Assembly: GCA_900555545.1 (NCBI GenBank)
Contig: USLQ01000089.1
Span: 1 to 5,470, forward strand
Length of the DNA: 5,470 bases
Source of the DNA: an uncultured Oscillospiraceae bacterium
GTDB lineage: Bacteria; Bacillota; Clostridia; Oscillospirales; Acutalibacteraceae
Direction of reading: 5' to 3'
Position numbers and translations under genes: made by a program. Numbering within the stretch: position 1 is the stretch's first letter; every line of letters begins with the position of its first letter. Below, one piece after another: positions 1 through 5,470 of this stretch. The notes under the pieces are model-generated. The model was not told the origin of the DNA. It saw only the letters and a program-made list of their open reading frames with translations, and did no database searches.

Positions 1-1318
1 TGGTGTGTTCAAAGATATTCTCACGGATGCGCACCTTTCCGCGCACGGTCAGGAGCAGCCCGCGCGTGATAATCCGATCCATTGTATTGTGCTCAAAGGT
101 GAGATCCGGGCTCGCGTCAATATCCTCAATCACGTCGCCGGCAGCGCCCGTGATCTCCCCCTCCAGCGTAAGGCGGATCTTGTATTCATCGAGCAATTCA
201 CTCTCCCGGATGATGGCCTCCCCGCGGCAGAGCAGCGTCTCCGGGTTGACAAATGTGATCCGATCGCCTGGACGCAGCGGGTTAAATCCGTGCGACTGCG
301 GATGCATAAACCGGACGGTGATGGACTCTCCGGACCGCTCCTCAATTTTAAAGTGGATCCCATGTGCATTCAGGCAGTCGTCGCCCGCCCCCTCAAAAAA
401 GCTGTCCCGCACGGTGACCTGGCCGCGGCACATGCAGATCTGAATAAAATCCGCCACAGACGCCATCAGGCGCGAACCTTCCGGGCGCGGGGCAAACCGC
501 AGGCCGGAGAGCATGAGCGTATCGCTGTTCTGTGCGACAAGCGCGAGCCCATAGTTGAAATTCTGTTCAACGCCCTCAAGGGTGATATTTTGACAGCGGT
601 CGATAAAGATGCCGTTATATTTGCGGCGGACATCAAACAGCTCATACCGCTCCCCGATTTTAAAACGGAGCGCATCCGGCATATACACGCGGAACTGATG
701 ATCGCCCCGTTCCACAATGCGCAGCGCGCTGAAAAACGGGTGACCCGTACGCTTGAGGATCCCGGGATCATGGCAATCAATATGGCCGATCCAACCCGCG
801 ATCCGGTGCGTAAGGAACGGCGTACAATAATCCGCCCCGGTAAAATAGAAGTTTCCACCATACTTGACATAGCTGCTCTCCGGATCCAGCTGGAAATCCA
901 CCCAGAACGGCCCTTTTTTTACCACCGTAAACTCATGCATATCCGGGCGTTCAGCGGTAAAGCGGAATCCCCGCATTGTAACATCATGGCAGTTGATCAA
1001 TGCCAGGTTGGTCGCCCTGCCATGCAGAACGAACACGGCTCCGTTCCCCTCCAGCGCGGCATCCGAGACTCCCTCCAGCAGGAATCCGGCCCGGTTCTCG
1101 TGCGGCGTCTCACCGGGAAGCCACTCGTTATCCCCCACCGTATTTGTCACGTACATTTTCCGCAGCGGCAGATTTTCTGCCTGGATGGGGTAGGTTCCCG
1201 GTTCAAAAATCACCGTGCAGGGCGATTGGGCGGCCTTTAAATGCTCCGCCAGCTCTACCAGTGGGCGCGCCGCATCCTGCCCGGGGATAATACCGAATTC
1301 TCTCGCGTTGATAATCAT
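1..1318 (-). CDS. GH110-like beta-helix alpha-1,3-galactosidase, C-terminus beyond the left edge
   Basis: GH110 enzymes are inverting alpha-galactosidases with a right-handed parallel beta-helix. They remove alpha-1,3-galactose from the blood-group B antigen or from linear alpha-Gal glycans. I translated 439 residues from ATG 1318 to the edge without a stop. The protein opens with the beta-helix pattern INAREFGIIPGQDAARPL, and VIFEPGTYPI follows at 37-45. It continues with LEGNGAVFVLHGR and LINCHDVTMRGFRF near 89-120, and helix rungs such as YNGIFIDRCQNITLEGV at 234-250. The diagnostic segment is ADFIQICMCRG...EGAGDDCLNAHG: D290, D313 and D314 have the 23- and 24-residue spacing I recall for the catalytic aspartates of a characterised GH110 enzyme (D321, D344, D345). 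RIITRGLLLTVRGKV at 415-429 also matches the family. Full-length members are about 600 aa, so roughly 150 residues are missing. There is no signal peptide. The gene is coupled to the GH101-like gene by ATGA. Other beta-helix glycosidases or lyases are less likely. Confidence 0.85.
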   Translation of the reverse strand, partial: MIINAREFGIIPGQDAARPLVELAEHLKAAQSPCTVIFEPGTYPIQAENLPLRKMYVTNTVGDNEWLPGETPHENRAGFLLEGVSDAALEGNGAVFVLHGRATNLALINCHDVTMRGFRFTAERPDMHEFTVVKKGPFWVDFQLDPESSYVKYGGNFYFTGADYCTPFLTHRIAGWIGHIDCHDPGILKRTGHPFFSALRIVERGDHQFRVYMPDALRFKIGERYELFDVRRKYNGIFIDRCQNITLEGVEQNFNYGLALVAQNSDTLMLSGLRFAPRPEGSRLMASVADFIQICMCRGQVTVRDSFFEGAGDDCLNAHGIHFKIEERSGESITVRFMHPQSHGFNPLRPGDRITFVNPETLLCRGEAIIRESELLDEYKIRLTLEGEITGAAGDVIEDIDASPDLTFEHNTMDRIITRGLLLTVRGKVRIRENIFEHT

Positions 1319-2616
1319 ACTTCCACCTCAATCTGCCAGGCGCTCTCCGGCTGTGTATGCCAGCGAATCGCGCCGCTGATAATTGGAACCGCTTCCGCCT
1401 GATCGGATACGCCCTCCGGTGTCAGGCGGCGGATCACCGCTTTCTTCCCGTGCAGATACCAGGTCTGCTCCCCGCCGGATTCCGAATAGGCCAGGGAGGA
1501 GTTGGGGCGGATAACTTCCGGCAGGCACAGGTTGTTCCCCTGCTTGAGCCCCCGGCCGTTCTGCTCAATCCGATGGCCGTCCACGCAGGAGACGACCCCA
1601 CCGCTGTAGCAGAGACGCCGGGAGCGCCCCATCCCATATATTTTCAACCGGTCGAACTGATTCAGATAGTAGTGCGGCACCGTATAGGTGATAAACCTCT
1701 TGAGAAATTCCTGCACCCAGGCCGGGTCCCTATGCTTTAGGAGAATATCCTCACCGTGAAGATTGCCGTAGATCAGCCACTCGAGCTGCTTATACGGTGT
1801 GAGTGCCTTACACTGCTCCCCGAATCCGACGACCGAGGCGGGATATTTCAGGATTTCCCCTGGGCTGAGTACCGGATTCCAGAACGCTGGGATCAGACCG
1901 ATTACATCGCTTTTGCCCCAGTGGAGGCGCAGTCCGGAATTCTGTTCCCGATAGATAAACTCGCTGGTCACCTCGACGCCGCGGCTATTAAAATACCCAA
2001 TCATTTTTCGCCGCGCCGCTTTTTCCCGTGAGATGGAGGTATGCTTTCCCTTATGGACGAAGAATGCGTCAATATGGATCGTACCCGCCTCCTCAATGGG
2101 GAGCAGCGCCAGTAAACGGGCCACCCGCTTCTGCAAATAACCACTCTCCCACTCCTGTGCCAGCCGGACCTGATAGGCCTTGCGCCCACCCCACACGCCG
2201 GTGACCTTGGGCTTGCCGTTCCGGCCGCAGACGATCAGGCCGTTTGCCATGTATTCCGGCCAGAGCGCGCTCTCCTGATAGGCGTCGGAAATATTGATAT
2301 GATAACTGATGACCGTATTGTACTTTTTGGATTCCTCCACCAGGCGCAGCAGGCTATCTAAAGCAGTTGCGTCCTGCGGACTCTTTAGCTGGGGATTCAC
2401 CTCAAAAAACTCCGGGTAACGGTCGTCGTGGCCGTTATACTGCCAGCCGACCAGATAGAGCACCTTGGTATAGCCCGGGGTGATCCGGTCGATTTTTTGA
2501 ACGACCTCAAGCGCTTCATCAAAGGTACACAGCACCTTGCAGCCGATTTCAGGATCGGGATGCGCCATGCTGAGCTTGAGTAGCAGCGTTCGCGTGTAGT
2601 CATACTTTTGAAACAT
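1315..2616 (-). CDS. Compact GH101-like protein (endo-alpha-N-acetylgalactosaminidase-type catalytic domain)
   Basis: GH101 enzymes are retaining endo-glycosidases that release Gal-beta-1,3-GalNAc (core 1) from Ser/Thr of mucin-type glycoproteins; GH129 is related. This 433-aa protein carries the GH101-type barrel motifs: VGWQYNGHDDRYPEF at 56-70, SYHINISDAY at 104-113, and TIHIDAFF at 179-186, where D183 is the likely nucleophile. E219 in VTSEF is the likely acid/base, with E215 as an alternative. A beta-rich tail follows from about residue 325. Classical GH101 enzymes are secreted multidomain proteins of over 1000 residues. This one has only the barrel and a small C-terminal domain, and no signal peptide (MFQKYDYTRTLLLK leads straight into the fold), so it is probably cytoplasmic. 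ATG 2616 was chosen because of its ribosome binding site. The gene starts 2 nt after the phosphoesterase stop and overlaps the GH110 start by ATGA. The family link is recalled from motif patterns and not checked by search; the exact substrate may differ from that of known GH101 enzymes. Confidence 0.75.
   Translation of the reverse strand: MFQKYDYTRTLLLKLSMAHPDPEIGCKVLCTFDEALEVVQKIDRITPGYTKVLYLVGWQYNGHDDRYPEFFEVNPQLKSPQDATALDSLLRLVEESKKYNTVISYHINISDAYQESALWPEYMANGLIVCGRNGKPKVTGVWGGRKAYQVRLAQEWESGYLQKRVARLLALLPIEEAGTIHIDAFFVHKGKHTSISREKAARRKMIGYFNSRGVEVTSEFIYREQNSGLRLHWGKSDVIGLIPAFWNPVLSPGEILKYPASVVGFGEQCKALTPYKQLEWLIYGNLHGEDILLKHRDPAWVQEFLKRFITYTVPHYYLNQFDRLKIYGMGRSRRLCYSGGVVSCVDGHRIEQNGRGLKQGNNLCLPEVIRPNSSLAYSESGGEQTWYLHGKKAVIRRLTPEGVSDQAEAVPIISGAIRWHTQPESAWQIEVEV
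1323..1329 (-). promoter_or_regulatory. Ribosome binding site and ATGA coupling point of the GH110-like gene
   Basis: GAGGTGG on the minus strand sits 4 nt before the ATG at 1318-1316 (7 nt counting from its GAGG core) and is contained in the last codons (IEVEV) of the GH101-like gene. The start codon overlaps that gene's TGA (1317-1315) as ATGA, a standard arrangement for translational coupling. It fixes the start of the GH110-like gene. Confidence 0.75.
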
Positions 2617-2618
2617 GG

Positions 2619-3662
2619 TTAGAATTCCTTCCCGTAGCACAGCTTCCCGAGGCCAAACCAGCGGTAGATCCCCTGCTGGGTAAAACTGCCGTCCTCATAG
2701 ATGTAGATGAGCTTGCCGCCCTTCTGCGGGACAAGGTAGATATTGTGGTCGCAAGAGTAGCCATACGCCAGACGGATGCCCTGGTAATCGACGGTGTAGT
2801 TATTCATGTGGTCGTGACCCACAAAACAGCCCTTGGTACTTCCGAGCGCCTGCATGGTCTCAAACATCTCGTCATCGTGGTTGCTGCAATAGACCTGTTC
2901 GAACTTTACACCATCCAGCGTTCCGCCGTTCTTTTTCGCCTCTTCATAGCCCGTCACATACTCGCGCATGGGAATGTGGAAGAATGCCAGCGACGGGACC
3001 ACCTGATTTTCATCCCCGTTGACCTCTTTTGCAATGGATCTGACGGTGTCCGCATACCACTGGATCTGATTTTCATGGAAGCAGTCGTACCCGTCATCCT
3101 TGCCGAGCTCGGGATCGTAATAGTACATGTTGCTGTCCATCATGATGAGGGACAGGATCACCTTGCCGGAGTCGTCGGTAATGTTGTAATAATAGTTTCC
3201 TTCGCCGTCCACATCCGCCGGCCCGCGCTCAAAGAAGCAATACTCAAGCGATTCCAAATATTCGGAGAGCTGGGTTTTGGTGTGCGTACGGCGATCCTCC
3301 GCATCGTGGTTGCCGTAGACAAAGCCCCACGGGATTTGGAACGACTCCATAAAGCTGCCGAAAGTCTGGAACGCCTGCATATTTTCATCCTCACTGGTGA
3401 TATCCCCGGTGACGATGATGACGTCCGGATCCGATGCCTCAATCATCTTTGTAATCGTGTGAAACGCCTTCTGATCCTTTTTCTCGTCATTTAGAATGTG
3501 GACATCCGTGATCTGGAGCACCTTGCTCACAGCGCCGTTTCCACCGGGCTTATGCGTAAACACACCGCCAAACAGCAATCCACTCACAAGCGCCAGAATT
3601 AAAACGACGCACAGCACTACAATCCCCACGATTTTGAGCCCCTTTTTTGCAGACTTTTTCAT
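2619..3662 (-). CDS. Membrane-anchored calcineurin-like metallophosphoesterase, similar to the Dcr2/purple acid phosphatase-like group
   Basis: This 347-aa protein is a dinuclear-metal phosphoesterase that would hydrolyse a phosphomonoester or phosphodiester. All family motifs are present in order: D53-x-H55 (ITDVH), GD at 86-87 (VTGDI), GNHD at 117-120, FHIP at 228-231 and GHDH at 282-285, so the protein should be active. The N-terminus (MKKSAKKGLK followed by a hydrophobic run to about residue 33) is a lysine-rich signal anchor, which places the catalytic domain outside the cytoplasmic membrane. The spacing WGFVYGNHDAED and the ending VGHDHMNNY resemble the Dcr2/PAP29-type branch, known to me mostly as phosphatases of uncertain substrate. 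The start at 3662 is supported by a good ribosome binding site and by the signal anchor. The gene begins 4 nt after GH95 and ends 2 nt before the next start, so it is fully embedded in the glycosidase operon. A role on phosphorylated glycans, lipids or nucleotides is only inference; the substrate cannot be read from the sequence. Confidence 0.92.
   Translation of the reverse strand: MKKSAKKGLKIVGIVVLCVVLILALVSGLLFGGVFTHKPGGNGAVSKVLQITDVHILNDEKKDQKAFHTITKMIEASDPDVIIVTGDITSEDENMQAFQTFGSFMESFQIPWGFVYGNHDAEDRRTHTKTQLSEYLESLEYCFFERGPADVDGEGNYYYNITDDSGKVILSLIMMDSNMYYYDPELGKDDGYDCFHENQIQWYADTVRSIAKEVNGDENQVVPSLAFFHIPMREYVTGYEEAKKNGGTLDGVKFEQVYCSNHDDEMFETMQALGSTKGCFVGHDHMNNYTVDYQGIRLAYGYSCDHNIYLVPQKGGKLIYIYEDGSFTQQGIYRWFGLGKLCYGKEF
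2626..2632 (-). promoter_or_regulatory. Ribosome binding site that decides the start of the GH101-like gene
   Basis: GGAAGGA on the minus strand lies 9 nt before the ATG at 2616, inside the last codons of the phosphoesterase gene (TAA at 2621-2619). This favours ATG 2616 over the in-frame GTG at 2640, which would add eight residues (GTG-encoded Met then LREGILT) that are simply the translated ribosome binding site region. Confidence 0.65.
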
Positions 3663-3666
3663 GATC

Positions 3667-4038
3667 TCATTCTCCCTCTTTCAGTTGAATATGGTCACCG
3701 ATCCGGCAATCCGGCGCCAGATGTGCAGGCCGGAGCAATATCTCCCGGTCGCTCTCCACACGGATGACCCTGCCGTTTTCCCATGCAAAGCTGATCTGCG
3801 CCCCGCGCAGGTGTACGCCGGTCATCTCGCCCTCCGCCCACTGAGGCGGGAGCGCCGGCAGTAGCTCCACCACGCCGTCCTCCCAACCGATCAGGCACTC
3901 ATTGACACCGGCAATGTAGCCGAAGTTCCCGTCGATCTGGAAAATAAACGGGAAATGGACGTTAAACAGGTTCTGAAACAGCGCCTTTTCAAAGAGAAGG
4001 CGGATATTCTTTTGGGCGGACTCGCCGTACTGGAAGCG
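3667..4038 (-). pseudogene. C-terminal part of the GH95 gene, out of frame with the upstream part
   Basis: This segment is 123 codons plus TGA. It begins inside the GH95 gene with RFQYGESAQKN, which matches the family pattern of a barrel helix ending in dGE.A, followed by the helix IRLLFEKALFQNLFNVH. It then carries FQIDGNFG, whose Asp (codon 3933-3931) is the expected catalytic base, and VELLPALPPQWAEGEMTGV, the typical start of the GH95 C-terminal beta-domain. The frame has no start codon of its own between the junction and these motifs, so it cannot make an independent functional protein. The stretch between the GQIG of the upstream frame and the GESA here is about 11 residues shorter than in the family, and the conserved GWS.AW helix is missing. 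The frame relation requires a loss of 3n+2 bases, and about 32 fits both facts. The domain sequence downstream is well preserved, so the lesion is recent or is an assembly artefact. Confidence 0.82.
3671..3679 (-). promoter_or_regulatory. Ribosome binding site of the metallophosphoesterase gene
   Basis: On the minus strand AGAGGGAGA precedes the ATG at 3662, with 8 nt between. It overlaps the last codons of the GH95 gene, whose TGA is at 3669-3667, so ribosomes finishing GH95 could restart here. It supports 3662 as the start. A frameshifted GH95 message would stop at 3989 and weaken this coupling. Confidence 0.7.
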
Positions 4039-5470
4039 GCCGGCCGATCTGTCCCCTGCTGTGATCCTGGCGGCAATCGAAGAGCCTGCGCATTTGCTCG
4101 GTGAGCTCCGGTGTACCGTAAAAACTGGCGACGCGCCCCGGATAGAGCCCATAGAGCGGTGAAAAGTGGCGGTGCCCCTTCTCCGATGCGGAGAGATTGC
4201 CGTTCCACTCGCTGATGCCATCCGGCCCGTACTCAAACGGCTCCAGGTGGTCGATCACATGGCGGATCCGCTCACCGAGCGCCTCCCCCTGCCCGATCTC
4301 CAACGCATTGGCAAGCGCCTGACGCATCAGGCCGTTTTCAAACGCGCTGTGCCGCCCCAGGCTGCACTTTGCGCCGTCCGATGCAAAGACAGCCTCCGGT
4401 GAGGCGGAGGGACAACTGACATAATGGCCGCGGTATTCCACTACGTAATCCAGAATAAATTCGGCCGCGCCGCGCACCATTTCAGCGATGGTATCGCGAT
4501 ATTCCTCCAGGCCGCCGTTCAGATAGTGTTCATAGATCTCATTGGCCAGCCAGACGCCGCACATGGGCGCGTACATATAATTGGCCGTCCCCTTGACGGG
4601 GGGCGTTTTGCGCCAGATATCCACATTGTGGTTGCAGGCGAATCCACCGCAGCCGTAGTTGACGCGCGCCGTTTTTTGTCCGCGTTTGGACACCTCCTGC
4701 ACCATACGGATATACGGCTCCAAGCACTGCTGGAGGCCGCAGACACTCGCACCCCAATAGTTCATCTGCGTGTTGATGTTGACCGTGTAGTTGCTGCTCC
4801 ACGCAGGGCGGATATCGCGGTTCCACTGCCCCTGCAAATTCAGCGGCTGTCCCCCCTCACGGCTGCCGGATATCATCAGGTACTTGCCATAGTGATAGAG
4901 CAGTTCACTGACCGCGTTAAAGTCCGCAGGATTTTTCAGCATCCTATCCGTCGTATTATTAGACTGCGTGTGGAGGGAAAAATCCTGCGCACAGTACAGG
5001 GCATGATAATCATCCATATGTGCAGCTTTCAGCGCGGCGAAATCCGTCCCGGCATTTGTGACAAGCTCTTTCGCTTTACGCGCTGTGCTTTCACAGTCCG
5101 TGTCAGGCATTTTGTCATATCCGTAAAACCCCGTGGCCGTGGCGGCAATCAGCGTCAGATAGGTGGCGTTTTTCACGACGATACGGCGCCCCTTTGCAGT
5201 CACCTGCCCATCTGTGAACGGACGGACATAGAGTGCAAAGGCCATCCCCTTGCCATTGCGTTCATAGACGATGGGGTGGAACTCCCCCCGCAAATAATTG
5301 GGAACCACATGATCTGGGGCATTGCCGGACAGGATCAGGCCGTCGCCGCCGGCAGAGACGTTGCTGTGCAACTGAGATTTGGCGCCAAGTACCGCACTGA
5401 ATCCCTCCCCTGTAACGCGATAGACAAGCACGCGTGCCGGATTGGATACAAAGCACTCCCGCTCGAGCGA
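3989..5470 (-). CDS. GH95-family alpha-L-fucosidase-type glycosidase, partial at its N-terminus and frameshifted near its C-terminus
   Basis: GH95 enzymes are inverting exo-glycosidases with an (alpha/alpha)6 barrel that remove alpha-1,2-linked L-fucose, and some remove L-galactose. The frame is open to the right edge, so the start and roughly the first 150-190 residues are missing. Counting visible residues from the edge, the end of the N-terminal beta-domain comes first (REC-F-VSNPARVLVYR, then APDHVVPNY). The barrel follows, with VNINTQMNYW at 230-239 (N231 and N233 correspond to the paired Asn that assist the base), HNVDIWR near 281-287, PSASPE ending at E359 (probable general acid), and GHRHFSPLYGLYPG near 432-445. 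After IG (codon 476, ending at 4043) the frame leaves the family pattern and runs 17 unrelated codons to a stop at 3989. The rest of the enzyme continues in another frame (3667-4038). The stop of that continuation lies 4 nt before the phosphoesterase start, so this is the first visible gene of the operon. Family assignment is firm; fucose versus galactose specificity is not settled. Confidence 0.88.
   Translation of the reverse strand, partial: SLERECFVSNPARVLVYRVTGEGFSAVLGAKSQLHSNVSAGGDGLILSGNAPDHVVPNYLRGEFHPIVYERNGKGMAFALYVRPFTDGQVTAKGRRIVVKNATYLTLIAATATGFYGYDKMPDTDCESTARKAKELVTNAGTDFAALKAAHMDDYHALYCAQDFSLHTQSNNTTDRMLKNPADFNAVSELLYHYGKYLMISGSREGGQPLNLQGQWNRDIRPAWSSNYTVNINTQMNYWGASVCGLQQCLEPYIRMVQEVSKRGQKTARVNYGCGGFACNHNVDIWRKTPPVKGTANYMYAPMCGVWLANEIYEHYLNGGLEEYRDTIAEMVRGAAEFILDYVVEYRGHYVSCPSASPEAVFASDGAKCSLGRHSAFENGLMRQALANALEIGQGEALGERIRHVIDHLEPFEYGPDGISEWNGNLSASEKGHRHFSPLYGLYPGRVASFYGTPELTEQMRRLFDCRQDHSRGQIGRPLPVRRVRPKEYPPSL
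4036..4048. other. Frameshift and probable deletion junction at an 8-bp GGCCGGCC palindrome
   Basis: The GH95 reading frame changes between the IG codons ending at 4043 and the R codon at 4038. The junction lies in the self-complementary octamer GGCCGGCC at 4038-4045. Upstream codons start at positions p with p mod 3 = 1 and downstream codons at p mod 3 = 0, which corresponds to a net loss of 3n+2 bases (or a gain of 3n+1). The family alignment from memory lacks about 11 residues here, so a loss of about 32 bases is preferred. The exact breakpoints cannot be fixed from this sequence alone. Confidence 0.7.

Noticed and set aside
5..1240. A 411-codon open frame on the plus strand
   Set aside because: It is the antisense shadow of the GH110-like gene. 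Its translation has no recognisable fold, while the minus-strand frame matches a known family throughout and has a ribosome binding site.
2617..2640. GTG at 2640 as the start of the GH101-like protein
   Set aside because: It would begin inside the phosphoesterase gene with no better ribosome binding site. ATG 2616 has GGAAGGA at a workable distance, and the added residues do not belong to the fold.
2745..3494. A 249-codon open frame on the plus strand
   Set aside because: It lies opposite the metallophosphoesterase, whose five catalytic motifs are all on the minus strand. The plus-strand product is a hydrophobic, Val/Ile/His-rich sequence typical of a reverse-complement frame.
4036..4048. 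Programmed ribosomal frameshifting in the GH95 gene
   Set aside because: There is no slippery heptamer of the X-XXY-YYZ type at the junction, and conserved residues are missing there, which a programmed shift would not explain.
3667..4236. An apparent 189-codon gene starting at ATG 4236
   Set aside because: Its first 66 codons are out of frame with GH95 coding sequence and look like noise. Only the part from 4038 on has family motifs, so it is the displaced GH95 C-terminus and not a separate gene.

Overview
The window holds one tightly packed operon on the minus strand. It reads from the right edge (5470) to the left edge (1) and has no intergenic stretch longer than 4 bases. The base composition is moderately GC-rich. 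Purine-rich Shine-Dalgarno sites precede the three visible starts, and the phosphoesterase begins with a lysine-rich membrane anchor. Together these suggest a Clostridia-like member of the Bacillota, probably gut-associated, but this is inferred from style and gene content because no phylogenetic marker is present.

In transcription order: (1) a GH95-family alpha-L-fucosidase-type glycosidase, which enters from the right edge without its N-terminus and is broken near 4038-4045 into two reading frames; (2) a membrane-anchored calcineurin-like metallophosphoesterase of 347 aa, 2619-3662; (3) a compact GH101-like (endo-alpha-N-acetylgalactosaminidase-type) protein of 433 aa, 1315-2616; (4) a GH110-like beta-helix alpha-1,3-galactosidase, which starts at 1318 and runs off the left edge after 439 residues. 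Gene 1 ends 4 nt before gene 2, gene 2 ends 2 nt before gene 3, and genes 3 and 4 share an ATGA overlap, so one polycistronic message with translational coupling is likely. No promoter or terminator is visible; both probably lie outside the window.

The glycosidase families fit one substrate. GH95 enzymes remove alpha-1,2-fucose (the H determinant), GH110 enzymes remove alpha-1,3-galactose (the blood-group B determinant), and GH101 enzymes release core-1 O-glycan from Ser/Thr. The operon therefore looks like a host mucin O-glycan or blood-group-B dismantling cluster. Two features are odd. The GH101-like and GH110-like proteins start directly with their folds and have no signal peptide, which suggests intracellular action on imported glycans or glycopeptides. 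A membrane-anchored phosphoesterase also sits in the middle of the cluster.

The GH95 reading frame shows a frame change together with the apparent loss of about 10-11 conserved residues. That pattern is best explained by a deletion of about 32 bp, either real or an assembly error, and not by programmed frameshifting.
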